Made by a program: the position numbers and the translations under genes
Source: Pseudoclavibacter chungangensis
GTDB taxonomy: Bacteria; Actinomycetota; Actinomycetes; Actinomycetales; Microbacteriaceae
Assembly: GCF_013410545.1 (NCBI RefSeq)
Contig: NZ_JACCFV010000001.1
Coordinates: forward strand, 806,001-870,000
DNA length: 64,000 nt
Direction of reading: 5' to 3'
In this document: positions 26,653-36,335 of the stretch, piece by piece
How positions within the stretch are numbered: the stretch's first letter is position 1
Layout of the letters: each line of letters begins with the position of its first letter
Notes under the pieces: generated by a model
The model's database searches: none
The model's input: the letters and a program-made list of their open reading frames with translations, nothing else
Told to the model about the DNA's origin: nothing

Positions 26653-27758
26653 GGTGGTGTCATAGCGTCGAAGCAACACTCCTGTTCGGCGGGGGTCTGA
26701 TCGATGGAGTGTGTGGATGTCGCGGGTGGGGTTGTCGTTCAGTGACAGGTCGGAGATCTCCACGGCGTCGAAGGCGGGTTGGGGTGTGCGGAAGATTGCC
26801 CGTCACCTGGGGCGTTGCCCGTCAGTGGTCTCCAGGGAGCTGCGTCGGAACGCGACGAAGACCCGCGGCTACCAGGCCGTGACCGCAGACGTGGCCGCGC
26901 AGCGTCGCCGGGCCCGTCCGCAGCAGCGGAAGGTCGCGGCGGATCCGGTGCTGCAGGCGCGGGTGAATGCTGACCTAGCCGCATCGTGGACGCCGAACGA
27001 GATCGCGGGCCGCTTGCGCCTGGAGGCAACAGACCCGACTGTTGGCCGTATGGCGAACTCTCCTGATGCGCAGGGCCGCACCGTCTCTGGTGAAGCGATC
27101 TACCAGTACATCTACGCGATCCCGCGCGGGGAACTGGCCCGGCGCGGGATCTTTCTGCAGTCCAAGCGCACCAAGCGCAGGCCCCGCACTACGGGCCGGT
27201 CCCGGGGCGGGCCGATCATCGGGATGGTCCCGCTCTCAGAACGGGGCGAGGACGCCGCCGAGCGCCGGGTGCCAGGCCACTGGGAGGGGGACCTGATCAT
27301 CGGGAAGAACGGTGCCTCCTGCGCGGCGACACTGGTGGAGCGGATGAGTGGTTTCACCGGGCTGCTGGCTCTGCCCTCCAAGCACGCCGAGGGCACCGCG
27401 GACGCGGTCATCGAGTATTTCAACGAGCTGCCCCAGATGATGAAGGCGTCACTCGCGTGGGACCAGGGCAGCGAGATGGCCCACCACGCGAAGGTCACCT
27501 TGGCCACGAACATGCCGGTCTACTTCGCCGACCCCCACTCGCCCTGGCAGCGACCCAGCAACGAGAACACCAACCGGCTCTACCGCGAGTACCTGCCCAA
27601 AGGCACGGCGATACCCGACCACCAGCCCTACCTGACCACGATCGCCGAGGAGATCAACAACCGGCCCCGCCGCCGGCTCGGCTTCCTGACACCGACCGAA
27701 GCATTCGCTCGACTACTGGCCGGCGAGCCCCATGTTGCTTCCACGCCTTGACATCGCC
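26653..27758. mobile_element. IS30-family insertion sequence
   Basis: A 1.1-kb element with imperfect 26-bp terminal inverted repeats (left GGTGGTGTCATAGCGTCGAA..., right its complement with about 5 mismatches). It is flanked by a 3-bp direct repeat GAC (26650-26652 and 27759-27761), the duplication size IS30 makes. Its GC content is that of high-GC actinobacteria, above the surrounding element. Confidence 0.88.
26717..27751 (+). CDS. IS30-family transposase
   Basis: A 344-residue DDE transposase: an N-terminal HTH (SDRSEISTASKAGWGVRKIA) and the catalytic core with the three acids in GHWEGDLIIG, AWDQGSEMA and RPSNENTNRLYREYLPKG. ATG 26717 is chosen because GGAG lies 7 bases before it. It ends inside the right terminal repeat. 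No frameshift, so probably active. Confidence 0.92.
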   Translation: MSRVGLSFSDRSEISTASKAGWGVRKIARHLGRCPSVVSRELRRNATKTRGYQAVTADVAAQRRRARPQQRKVAADPVLQARVNADLAASWTPNEIAGRLRLEATDPTVGRMANSPDAQGRTVSGEAIYQYIYAIPRGELARRGIFLQSKRTKRRPRTTGRSRGGPIIGMVPLSERGEDAAERRVPGHWEGDLIIGKNGASCAATLVERMSGFTGLLALPSKHAEGTADAVIEYFNELPQMMKASLAWDQGSEMAHHAKVTLATNMPVYFADPHSPWQRPSNENTNRLYREYLPKGTAIPDHQPYLTTIAEEINNRPRRRLGFLTPTEAFARLLAGEPHVASTP

Positions 27759-27926
27759 GACAACTTGCTCAGTCTTAACCAAAACATCACGGGCATGGAG
27801 CACATCTTCGTGGTTACTGGACTGGCAAGGGAGGGTATTTCCCTGGCCCCACCAGCGGCAGCTAAAGTGGAGCTGAACCGCCAAAAGCGGGAGCAGGCCA
27901 AGGGAAGGCGCTAACCCGCACACACA

Positions 27927-27977
27927 AGCCGGCCCCTGGATACTCCTGATTGAACGGGGAGTATCCAGGGGCCGGCT
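27927..27977. terminator. Bidirectional terminator inside element 2
   Basis: Perfect 20-bp stem (27927-27946 with 27958-27977, arms starting AGCCGGCCCCTGG) and an 11-base loop. It sits between the convergent membrane-protein and resolvase genes. Confidence 0.8.
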
Positions 27978-27998
27978 GCATGCTGGGGGAAAATGGCA

Positions 27999-28571
27999 TC
28001 ACAACTTCAAAGCCTCATAGTAAGTGGTCTTCGAAATGCCTAGCGCTTCCCACCGCTCCTTGGCCGTCGGAAAAAGCGGATTCACATGGATGTCTTTCAC
28101 CTTCGCAACCAATTCTGGCGTCAATTTCTTTGGCCTGCCACCCAATTTCCCCTGGGCCCGGGCCGACTCCCGGCCAATGGAACTCCGCTCCAGCGTTGTC
28201 TCCAGCTCGAACTCTGCAATCGCCGCCATAACCGCGAAAAGCAGTTTTCCCCCTAGAGATTTCGTTTCCACAACGCCATCGGCAGTGCGAAAATCGGCCC
28301 CCAATGATTTGAACCTTCCCAGCAAAATGTGGAGCTCCCTGGAATCCCTGCCCAGCCGGTCAAGTTTCGTGGAAACGACGAGGTCATCCTCCCTGAGTCT
28401 GGAAAGCAGGTCATCAAGGGCTGGCCTGCTCGCCTTTCGCCCCGAAATGACATCCACAAAAACATTCTGTTCTGGCACGCCAACCTCCAAAAGCTTGGCC
28501 TTTTGGGCCTCCAGAGAATTGCCCTCTCTGGCTTGGCGTGCTGTGGAAACCCTGACATATCCAAACAACAT
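27999..28571 (-). CDS. Small serine resolvase/invertase
   Basis: A 190-residue recombinase of the Tn3 resolvase/Pin type: LFGYVRVSTARQAREGNSLE with catalytic Ser9, LDRLGRDSRELHILL, the E-helix region and a C-terminal HTH (PTAKERWEALGISKTTYYEALK). ATG 28571 has AGGAGA before it. It may resolve dimers of the circular element or control another DNA switch; no invertible repeats were identified. Confidence 0.88.
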   Translation of the reverse strand: MLFGYVRVSTARQAREGNSLEAQKAKLLEVGVPEQNVFVDVISGRKASRPALDDLLSRLREDDLVVSTKLDRLGRDSRELHILLGRFKSLGADFRTADGVVETKSLGGKLLFAVMAAIAEFELETTLERSSIGRESARAQGKLGGRPKKLTPELVAKVKDIHVNPLFPTAKERWEALGISKTTYYEALKL

Positions 28572-28727
28572 GATGATTCTCCTCAATCTGTCCGTTTACC
28601 CAACTTTCTGCCGGGATAAACGGAATATCAAAACGGACGGGTTTCCGAACCACTCAGACGGGGAAACGGCTCAGAATCCGAAAGAATCCTGAGCCGTTCG
28701 CAAAGTGTTGACTAAAAGAACTACCGA

Positions 28728-29126
28728 CTAGATGCTTGGCAAGTCATCGCCATCACCCACGTAGAACCCCAAGAGAAAATCCCGGGTCGTGAGGGAATCA
28801 GACAACCCGGCCTTCTGGCAAATCAACACAATCAACTTCACAACATCATCAATGTCGAAAGACTTGGCCCTCGTTGGAACAGCCTGGCGAAAAGCCGTCA
28901 TGATTTCGGCGTCATCGCCGAAGTGAGCTGGAATCTCATTCAAGGCCATGGCGAAATTGCGACCGCCATTCTTGGTCCTAATCAGCCTGCATGCCAACTC
29001 AAACCGGGCATCCGCCCTGCGCTGCCGCGTCGAGTGCTTCAAGGCCCTCGTGCTGATGAGCCAAGAAATGAGTCCACCGAACCCAGCGCCCAGCAGCGAG
29101 GGAAGAATAACCTGAAGAATCTCCAT
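28728..29126 (-). CDS. Small membrane-anchored protein
   Basis: A 132-residue protein with an N-terminal membrane helix (ILPSLLGAGFGGLISWLI), a basic stretch (RALKHSTRQRRADARFEL) and a helical cytoplasmic domain with ALNEIPAHFG. It recalls small anchored proteins of the DUF6680 type, but that is a guess. Function unknown; part of element 2. Confidence 0.6.
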   Translation of the reverse strand: MEILQVILPSLLGAGFGGLISWLISTRALKHSTRQRRADARFELACRLIRTKNGGRNFAMALNEIPAHFGDDAEIMTAFRQAVPTRAKSFDIDDVVKLIVLICQKAGLSDSLTTRDFLLGFYVGDGDDLPSI

Positions 29127-30343
29127 GGCCGCATCCTAGGGGCACCTGCACCGGCAGGCGTACTCACCCACCCCCCCCTGCTCGCAACCTGCAAACACTG
29201 GCGGGGGGCAGGCGGTTCCCTTGCCCCCCAGCACCCCCCCAGGAACACGGCTGCGCCGTGACGGCCCCAGGGGGGCCTTGCGGAACTGCCTCCAGACACG
29301 GCAATCCTCCTATCTCCAATGACAGAAATATCCCCAGGGAATGGCAACACATGGGCGCACACCTCCACCGGGGACACTGGGGAAGGCTGGAAGAAGACAC
29401 AGGGGTATCTATGACCCCACCCTGTGGGAGAACTGATGGCCAGCCACCCGCCTACCGGCATCCCCTCTCGGGGCCTCCAAAACCATGAGATGCCTCACGC
29501 GCTAGGTAGCGTTCTTCTGTCCACCATCAGTTCAAGATGGACCTCATGAAGCTGGGCCTGGCGTCCCGCAACCTGACATGATGGCGTTCATGCCGTCGGA
29601 ACTTAGTCACCCAACACTGCGTTCAATTGCAGTGCATCATTTGACTTCATGTGTCATGGGCTAGTCCGAACCATCGCCTTGGCTCACGGTGCTGCTAATT
29701 TCAGGAATGCCACGTCGGTGAAGTGTTTGTAATCCAGTGCTGCCGTCCATCTGCCCAAAGGCCCTATCACAGGATGACCCAAAACCCAACACTTTCACCC
29801 AGACGCAAAAAGCGCCGGGGGTTTAGCCCTGGCGCTCAATCAATCTCACGTGCTTCAACTCTTCTATTCCGCCAAGACTGACATGCATATCTAAACGAGA
29901 AAAGAAGACCCCCGCAGGAATCATTCTGCGGGGGTCCATGCGTCTTGGCGGAGAAGCACTGCCACCAATATCTAAATGGCTCCATCGTGGTGGGGAGAGG
30001 GCGCAGCCGGGAGGGGGGCCCGCGCAGCGGGAGGGGTAAGGCGGAGCCGCAATGCCCGCAGGGCCACCGCACGCAAGTGCTAACAGCTTTGGCCAGGTGT
30101 GAGCAGCCTGGCGGCGCGCGGGGTGAGAGTGGGGAATCCAAGGATTAATTGTTGGGTTCTGCTGAATCTTTGATTTAAGCAGAACATCTTTCGCCTGCCG
30201 CGACTCCAGAAACCCGCTTAGATAAGCGGGAAAACGGCCCACCACCATGCTCCAGGGCAGGAGTAGGCAGGTGCCGGAAGGGGATACGGAAGGGGATAGA
30301 GGAGGGGAAACGATATTAGAAACCGGGAAGACCCCCACCGCAC
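29127..30343. other. Gene-poor region of element 2, possible replication origin
   Basis: No convincing gene in 1.2 kb. It contains several hairpins: GACCCCCGCAG/CTGCGGGGGTC (29907-29917 and 29926-29936), an AGCGCC.../...GGCGCT stem near 29817-29842, and GC-rich short repeats around 29160-29275. Low coding signal plus stems upstream of the replication gene make it a candidate origin or transfer region. This is inference only. Confidence 0.35.
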
Positions 30344-30351
30344 CCCAAACT

Positions 30352-31808
30352 GGCTCTTCGGACATTCGGTGGGGGTCATGGGGTGAGTCCGCCGGCGGCG
30401 AGGAGCATGCGGAGCCGGTAGTTGTCGCGGTTGCGGAAGCCGCGGGCGAGGCGGCGGTGGAGCTCGATGATCCCGTTCACGGCCTCAGTGCCGCCGTTCG
30501 ATGATCGTCCGGTCGTGAAGTAGGCCAGGAACGCTGCCTGCCAACGGCGGAGGGTGCGGCCGAGGCGGGCGATCTCGGGGATCGGGCAGGTGTGGAATGT
30601 GTCGACGACCTTCTCGGCGATCCGCCGCCCCTCGACGAGGTCCTTCTGGTGGTAGGCGGAACGCAGTTGCTGGGCGCACTGCCATGCGACGAACACCTCG
30701 TCGTGCGCGGGGTCGGCCTCGATCGCTGCCGCGAGCCTGGTCCGCTGCTTCTCGGTGAGGTTCTCGGCGCCGGCGCGGAGGATGGTCTGGATCCCGTAGA
30801 GCGGGTCGCCGGTCCGACCGCGATGCCCGAGGGTGTCTTGCTGGACGCGGCGGCGGACCTCGTCCACAGCGGCGGTGCCGAGCTTGACGACGTGGAACGC
30901 GTCCAGCACGGCCGTGGCGTCTTCGAGCTTGTCGTCGATCGCGGTCTTGTAGCCGGCGAACGGGTCAAGAGCTGCGACCTGCACGTTCTTCCGGAACGCT
31001 TCGCCGCGGTCTGCGAGCCAGGACGCGTAGGCCTTCCCGGAGCGGCCGGGCACGAGGTCGAGCAGCCTGGCCCGCGTCTTTCCGGTGCTGTCGCGGCTGA
31101 GATCGACCATCCCGGTCAGTTCCTTCGGGCCGCGCTTTCGGGGGTCGACGTGATGCCAGATGTGCTCATCGACGCCGAGGGTGGTGACGTTCTCGAACCG
31201 GGACTCGTCCTCAGCCAGTTTGACCAGCTCGGGCTCGACGGCCCGCCACACCGTCTTCCACGACGTTCCGAGCTGACGGGCGATACCGTGCACGGTGGCG
31301 TGCTCGCGGCGCAGCTGCCCGATCGCCCAGCCGACGGCGCGCGTGGTGATCGACCCGCGCCGGGCCACCAGACCCGGGAGCTGCTCCACGAACGTCCGTC
31401 GCACGCATCCCACCTCGTCGCACCGCCAGACCCGCTGCCGCCACACGATCCGCACCCGCGTCACGCCGGGCACATCATGAAGCACCCGTCGGCGACGTCC
31501 GCGGCCGGTCGCGACGACCCCGCACGACGGGCAGCCGGTCGGTGCCGCCGGGCTCGAGACGGTCACGATCAGCAGCCCGTCACGGCGGTCAACGTCCTCG
31601 ACATGGACCCCATCGAGGCCGAGCAGCAAGTCGCAGCGGGAACACGGGCAGGCGGCGGAGCACGCGTCAGCGCACCCCGAACTATCGTGAGACACGTCGA
31701 GGTCCTCGGTTGGAGCAGCAGTTGGCGCTACTGATCCTCGGGGACCTCGACCCCTACCCGCCGACCATCACCCGGCGAGCCTCACCCCCACCGAATGTCC
31801 GAAGAGCC
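30352..31808. mobile_element. ISL3-family insertion sequence, copy A
   Basis: A 1,457-bp element with perfect 25-bp terminal inverted repeats (30352-30376 and 31784-31808, beginning GGCTCTTCGGACATTC). It is flanked by an exact 8-bp direct repeat CCCAAACT (30344-30351 and 31809-31816), the duplication typical of ISL3. The right end is only a few bases from the ribosome site of the replication gene, so the insertion separates that operon from its original promoter. Confidence 0.93.
30376..31695 (-). CDS. ISL3-family transposase (copy A)
   Basis: A 439-residue transposase. N-terminal zinc-binding region CPSCGVVATGRGRRRRVL and CDEVGCVRRTF, an HTH (HGIARQLGTSWKTVWRAV), then catalytic acids in TTLGVDEHIWHH, ALDPFAGYK and TEAVNGIIE. 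The reading frame is intact and ends in the inverted repeat. Confidence 0.92.
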   Translation of the reverse strand: MSHDSSGCADACSAACPCSRCDLLLGLDGVHVEDVDRRDGLLIVTVSSPAAPTGCPSCGVVATGRGRRRRVLHDVPGVTRVRIVWRQRVWRCDEVGCVRRTFVEQLPGLVARRGSITTRAVGWAIGQLRREHATVHGIARQLGTSWKTVWRAVEPELVKLAEDESRFENVTTLGVDEHIWHHVDPRKRGPKELTGMVDLSRDSTGKTRARLLDLVPGRSGKAYASWLADRGEAFRKNVQVAALDPFAGYKTAIDDKLEDATAVLDAFHVVKLGTAAVDEVRRRVQQDTLGHRGRTGDPLYGIQTILRAGAENLTEKQRTRLAAAIEADPAHDEVFVAWQCAQQLRSAYHQKDLVEGRRIAEKVVDTFHTCPIPEIARLGRTLRRWQAAFLAYFTTGRSSNGGTEAVNGIIELHRRLARGFRNRDNYRLRMLLAAGGLTP

Positions 31809-31826
31809 CCCAAACTGGAGGCAAAA

Positions 31827-32924
31827 ATGATTGAACCAACCGACCTACTGGCAGAACTATTGGATGAATCCCCAGAGGAAATTCAGACCCCTCTCGCGCA
31901 ACCTACTCCCGTAAATGTTGCAGCAAAGACCATGCCCACCAAGCGCCGCCAACCAGAAATCTCTCCTGGCAATTTGGAGCTGATGGCCTTCCTGGCGAAG
32001 TTCCCTGGAGCCACCCTGGAGGCAATGAGCATGCTCCAGGTGCGCCAGGCCAACCCCTTCCACAAGGCTGGCACCCTGAGGGCAATTGGCGGTGTGGAAG
32101 CAACATTGAAGAAGCTCCGGCGCATGGGAATTCTCACCTGGCACAGGGACCCCGCAGCCCAGGAAAACTACTACTCCATCACTTCAGAGGGCCTCGAGAT
32201 TCTTGGTTCGACAGGCTACGACACAGCCCCCATAGCCACGCTGCAAGGCGTCGCCAAGACCCGGGCAGCCCATTTTTCCGCCATCGCCCAGGTGGCCGCC
32301 CAGCTCTATTCCCCAGCCGGATTCTTCAAGAATCTTCTCGGAATCGCGCCCCTCAGCCTGGATGCATTGGTTTCCGAAAAGGAAATGAGGAGTGCTTTTG
32401 AGCCTGTGAAATCTGCTCTCAGGGAAGCCAAGAAGAAGGGGCAACCCAGCGAATTTGGCCCTCTCCGCACCGCCACCATGGAGGCCAGATTTGAGCAGGT
32501 GGCCCAGGGGCAAATGGCTCTGGGCGATGTCTTGGAAGCAGAGCCCATGCTCTGGACCCTGGGTTTCAAACCCTATGAAAACTCGATTCTCAAGCCCATT
32601 CACCAGCCGGATTTGGCCGCTCGAATCCCTTCCAATGGAGATGAAATCCGCTCTGCGAATCTCCTAATCGAAGTTGAGTTGAGTAAGAAGAGCTGGCAGG
32701 AATACGAATCCATCCTGGCCACCCTGGCAGCGGAATTGCGGGAGGGATTGACCTACGGCAGGGCCATCTATTTCACCATTGGCACTCAAATCCCAACCCT
32801 CTTGAAGAAAGTGGATGCGGCCGGAAATCATGGCCTCATCAGCTCTGGGAAGCTTCTAATCCTGCCATTGAAGCATCGCGATGGCACCCCATATGCGGAA
32901 AATCGCCGCATCAATTTGGCCTGA
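31827..32924 (+). CDS. Replication-relaxation-like protein of element 2
   Basis: A 365-residue protein with a winged helix near residues 45-140 (ending YYSITSEGLEIL) and a C-terminal domain with HQPDLAARIP and LLIEVELSKKSWQEYESIL, the D...E-x-K pattern of the replication-relaxation (Replic_Relax) family. These proteins sit next to FtsK-type genes in mobile actinobacterial elements and probably initiate replication or transfer. GGAGGC precedes ATG 31827. An ISL3 copy ends 18 bases upstream. Confidence 0.65.
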   Translation: MIEPTDLLAELLDESPEEIQTPLAQPTPVNVAAKTMPTKRRQPEISPGNLELMAFLAKFPGATLEAMSMLQVRQANPFHKAGTLRAIGGVEATLKKLRRMGILTWHRDPAAQENYYSITSEGLEILGSTGYDTAPIATLQGVAKTRAAHFSAIAQVAAQLYSPAGFFKNLLGIAPLSLDALVSEKEMRSAFEPVKSALREAKKKGQPSEFGPLRTATMEARFEQVAQGQMALGDVLEAEPMLWTLGFKPYENSILKPIHQPDLAARIPSNGDEIRSANLLIEVELSKKSWQEYESILATLAAELREGLTYGRAIYFTIGTQIPTLLKKVDAAGNHGLISSGKLLILPLKHRDGTPYAENRRINLA

Positions 32925-32958
32925 GAAAACCATCGAAGAACAGAACGGAGGAAACATC

Positions 32959-34641
32959 ATGTTGGACACTATTTACTCTCTTTACGACCTGTGGATTGCC
33001 CCAAATCTCTGGGCCATCGCAATCGCCTTGGCCATTGCAATCCTGGCCATCCGCATCCTATTGCCCATGGTCATCAGGGGATTTGCCCGCTGGAAGAACT
33101 ACTCCGGAACCCGGAACTTCAACCCAAGTACATGGTTCGCGATGCAATCTAGACCCCTATTCAGGGCCCAGAGCATACTCCTGGCCAGCTCCGGCCTCCG
33201 GGAGCTTTTCGCCCCGGCCAGCAATTTCATCAGGGACCTCACGGACCAGGAAAAGGAGAAAGGAACCATGGGATTCGGTGCGGCCTGGCTTTCACCCTAT
33301 CCCCGTGCGGTAAAGGCCAGCATCAAGGCCAATCGAGGCATGGCCAGGGGGAAAAAGCTAGATGCAACCGGGCAAATCCGGGAGCTAGCCAAGCAAATCA
33401 CCCTGGCACCCCTTGACAAGCAATTTGGCGGCGGAGATGATTCGCAGCACTTCGAAATCAGCATTGACCTGCACGGACACTCAGCGGATGAGATTGCGAG
33501 GATTGAGGGCAAGATTTCATCCCAACTGGACCTGGTGGACCTCAGCCCCATCCCCGGTCATCGGGGTGGTAGGGGCATGGCCTACCAGGCACACAGGACA
33601 GCTCCAGTTGATGCCCTCATGAAGGAGAAAATTGGAGCTGACTTTCTCATGGAGAACCCAGCAAAATCCCCTTACTTGCTACCCATTTGCATCAATGCCC
33701 AAATGGAACCCCGGGGCTTACCGCTACACCACACCTTGATTCTTGGAACCACAGGCAGCGGTAAGAGTTCGCCATTGAACGACATCATCTTTCAGGAGGC
33801 CGAATTCGTGGAACAAGGTGTGGTGGAATTCTATGGCATCGACCCAAAAAGGTCAGAACTAAGGCCCTATGAGGGGAGCTGGTTGTTCAAAGATGTTGTT
33901 TACGGCATGCAGGAATCTGTGCAACTAATTGGCCACATCGAGGGCCTGCTGACGAAGCGCTCCAAGGCTAATCCGATGAACCTATCGAAAGGTCAACTCG
34001 GTCGGCAAATGAAACCATCTAAGACGCATCCCATCGTAATCCTAATGATTGATGAGATTCTTTCGCTGGTTGGCGACCTGCAAACCAACCGCCAGAGCGC
34101 CTCTATCAATCAGCTAACCAAGATTATGGCTATGGGTCGCTCCCTCAACATTTTCGTGGTTGGTGCGACTCAGAATGCCGACAAATCCATCCTTGGTTGG
34201 ATGCGACCAAACATCGGAAATGCCATAGTTCTAAGGCAGCCATCCGTCTACTACAACGACCTCTTCCTAGGGGCGGGTGCGGCTGCTCAAGGGTTTGATT
34301 CAACCATCATCGCCCCCGCGAATCAGGCCAACCAGTATCGGACGGCGGGCATGGGCTACATGCTTGGGCCCACAGGGGAGCCTGAGAAAATCCGCTTTGC
34401 CTACACCAGCGATGCGGAAATCGCGGCCCTCATCCAGCGCCACCCAGGCAAGGGCATTGCCACCGCTCCCAGCTCCCCCGTGGCGCCCGTTCCTGCCCCC
34501 TACGCACCCACCCCGGCCGCTCCCTCCCTGGCCAAGGGAGTGAGCCTCCAAGAGGCCGCTGGAGGGCCCAGGCCAGTCTCTGCCGAGGAATCCCGGGCAG
34601 AGCAGATGATGGCCGCGCTCAGGCGCTCCCAGGCCCGCTGA
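32959..34641 (+). CDS. FtsK/SpoIIIE-type DNA translocase (Tra)
   Basis: A 560-residue protein: an N-terminal membrane helix (WAIAIALAIAILAIRILLPM, about 15-35), a central domain and an FtsK motor with Walker A GTTGSGKS (residues 263-270) and Walker B IVILMIDEI (359-367). Such single proteins move double-stranded DNA between mycelial or neighbouring cells in actinomycete conjugative elements. AGGAGGAAAC-type site precedes ATG 32959. The Pro/Ala-rich tail follows the motor. The gene follows the replication gene by 34 bases and is followed by a terminator. Confidence 0.88.
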   Translation: MLDTIYSLYDLWIAPNLWAIAIALAIAILAIRILLPMVIRGFARWKNYSGTRNFNPSTWFAMQSRPLFRAQSILLASSGLRELFAPASNFIRDLTDQEKEKGTMGFGAAWLSPYPRAVKASIKANRGMARGKKLDATGQIRELAKQITLAPLDKQFGGGDDSQHFEISIDLHGHSADEIARIEGKISSQLDLVDLSPIPGHRGGRGMAYQAHRTAPVDALMKEKIGADFLMENPAKSPYLLPICINAQMEPRGLPLHHTLILGTTGSGKSSPLNDIIFQEAEFVEQGVVEFYGIDPKRSELRPYEGSWLFKDVVYGMQESVQLIGHIEGLLTKRSKANPMNLSKGQLGRQMKPSKTHPIVILMIDEILSLVGDLQTNRQSASINQLTKIMAMGRSLNIFVVGATQNADKSILGWMRPNIGNAIVLRQPSVYYNDLFLGAGAAAQGFDSTIIAPANQANQYRTAGMGYMLGPTGEPEKIRFAYTSDAEIAALIQRHPGKGIATAPSSPVAPVPAPYAPTPAAPSLAKGVSLQEAAGGPRPVSAEESRAEQMMAALRRSQAR

Positions 34642-34678
34642 CGCCCCCACCCGGAGGAACTGCCACCAGATGGACCAA

Positions 34679-34712
34679 GGACCCCCACCGCAGAGGAGAG
34701 CGGTGGGGGTCC
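34679..34712. terminator. Terminator between tra and the integrase
   Basis: Perfect 13-bp stem GGACCCCCACCGC/GCGGTGGGGGTCC (34679-34691, 34700-34712) with an 8-base loop, between the convergent tra and integrase genes. Confidence 0.8.
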
Positions 34713-34721
34713 CGTGCTTGG

Positions 34722-36278
34722 TCAGTCAGAGACAGGGACGAAGGGACTCTCCCCCATGGCCAGGCGCGGATTTAGCCGCTCCCGAGTGCCATCCCTCCAA
34801 GCAAAGGTGAGTCTGTCCATGACAGATTGAGGGGTACTCCTCCGCCCCTTCACCCCCTTGGCCACAGTCACAGACGCCAATTCGGCCCGCAGGACCAGCG
34901 TTTTCTTCTCATAGTCTTCATCGCGGGCCGCCACCAGACCGGGCGCGGGGTCAGAGTAGCTCCCCAGCTCCTGCACGACAGAGCCTTCAATGAAAGCAAG
35001 AATCTCTTCAATGCTGGCGGAAACTGGCGAAGGCCTGATGGAATCCACCAAGAAGTTCTCCCTCTGCTGACGCAGCGAGTCGCGCTCTTTATCAAGGCGG
35101 GCGGCCTGGGCAAAGGCCATCTCCTGGCTGAGGATGCCTTCCTCCCAAGCTTTGAAAATCGCAGAAATCTGGCTATCCAGACGGGCTATTTGCTCATCAC
35201 CAGGCCATGACTGTTCCTCCGGTAGGGGAGAATCGATTTGGCGGCTCCCATGCAAATACACTTCCTGGAGGTGCAGAGCCAGGGCCTGTTGAACGAAGGA
35301 TTCCAAGTCCCGGGCATTCATAATTACACACGAACTTTTGCAAGCGTACGAATCCATACCCCGGCCCGGAGCGCCCAAGCTTCCATACATTTTTGCGCCA
35401 CAGACTCCGCAGAGGGTCAAACCTGAGAGCATCCACTTGGCATGCCTGACTTTCTTCCTTGCTTTTTGGGAGAGCATGGCGAGTGCCTGTTCCCGCTCCT
35501 CCGGGGAGATGATTGGGTCCCACGCGCCCCTTACGTAGTGTCCCGCTTCGTCGCGCATGGGCTGCCTATGGTATGTAATTATTCCTGCGGATTTCCAGCC
35601 CAGTACTGCCCGTTTGAGAGTAGTGGTCACCCAAGTTCCTCCGGTCGCAGTCGCTATGCCCTTAGAGTTCCAATCATTCACCACACTAGTGATGGTGGCA
35701 CCCTGCCTGAATCTCTCCATCGCTTCCCGAATAAGCCCGGCCTCGTGCGGGATGTGAGTGATTCCATCTTGCTCAAAACCAAAGGCCCTCTGCCGCATGA
35801 GCTTGGGCTTTCCCTGGGCGGCATTCGCCCTGAATGCGGCAATCTGGCGCTCGGAAATCCTCTCTGATTCCCCGGCATCAATGCTGGCAAGGATGCGAGC
35901 AATCACCCTGCCGTCCGAAGTTGCGAGATTGTATTTGCCTGATGCGACCGTGCTTATTTGCACACCTGTTTCTTCAACGAGCGAGATTAGGCCCTCCAAC
36001 TCAGCCATGCGCCTGGTAAGCCTGGAGTTGGAATAGGCCAGGATGGCATCAAACTGTCCTGCCCTGGCTGCATCCAGCATGGCCGCATAGGCGTGGCGGA
36101 CCTTGCTGGCATGAGTTCTGGTTGAGGCCCCGAGGTCGTTGTCTGAGAACACCTCCGCTACTTCGAGCCCCTGAGCCTCCGCCAAGGCCCTGCAAAGCTC
36201 CTCCTGCCTGGCCACCCCCTCCCCATCCCCGGAACTGTCCCGCGAGATGCGCGTGTAGATGGCTGCCCTGCCTGCCAT
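34722..36278 (-). CDS. int: Large serine integrase of element 2
   Basis: A 518-residue serine recombinase: catalytic start AAIYTRISRDSSGD with Ser12, the family arginines in YSNSRLTRRMAELEG, a recombinase domain, a zinc ribbon (CGVCGAKMYGSLG... CKSSC), and a coiled coil. It lies 60 bases from the right end, reading inward. It is not close in sequence to the integrase of element 1 and targets a different site in the same gene. Confidence 0.93.
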   Translation of the reverse strand: MAGRAAIYTRISRDSSGDGEGVARQEELCRALAEAQGLEVAEVFSDNDLGASTRTHASKVRHAYAAMLDAARAGQFDAILAYSNSRLTRRMAELEGLISLVEETGVQISTVASGKYNLATSDGRVIARILASIDAGESERISERQIAAFRANAAQGKPKLMRQRAFGFEQDGITHIPHEAGLIREAMERFRQGATITSVVNDWNSKGIATATGGTWVTTTLKRAVLGWKSAGIITYHRQPMRDEAGHYVRGAWDPIISPEEREQALAMLSQKARKKVRHAKWMLSGLTLCGVCGAKMYGSLGAPGRGMDSYACKSSCVIMNARDLESFVQQALALHLQEVYLHGSRQIDSPLPEEQSWPGDEQIARLDSQISAIFKAWEEGILSQEMAFAQAARLDKERDSLRQQRENFLVDSIRPSPVSASIEEILAFIEGSVVQELGSYSDPAPGLVAARDEDYEKKTLVLRAELASVTVAKGVKGRRSTPQSVMDRLTFAWRDGTRERLNPRLAMGESPFVPVSD

Positions 36279-36335
36279 GACCTACCCCCTGCCCTTGACC
36301 CTGCTCCAGGATAAGGTACACCGAGTCAACTGGGC

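Larger units (their letters stand above)
26056..27914 (+). pseudogene. Membrane protein gene interrupted by an IS30-family element
   Basis: The 5' part (26056-26652) encodes about four membrane helices (ALAFILLALVGLAAAIGLQL and others), and the 3' part (27762-27914) the remaining 51 residues ending in a basic tail (VELNRQKREQAKGRR). Removing the IS and one copy of the GAC target repeat restores one frame of about 250 codons. The gene is probably part of the conjugative cargo; family not recognised. RBS GAGGGG precedes ATG 26056. Confidence 0.75.

Noticed and set aside
29127..30343. CRISPR array or tRNA genes in the gene-poor part of element 2
   Set aside because: Repeats there are short and irregular, with no evenly spaced unit, and no cloverleaf could be seen.
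29823..30365. A 180-residue minus-strand reading frame in element 2
   Set aside because: Composition is Pro/Ser-rich, no family similarity, and hairpins and low coding signal suggest regulatory DNA instead.
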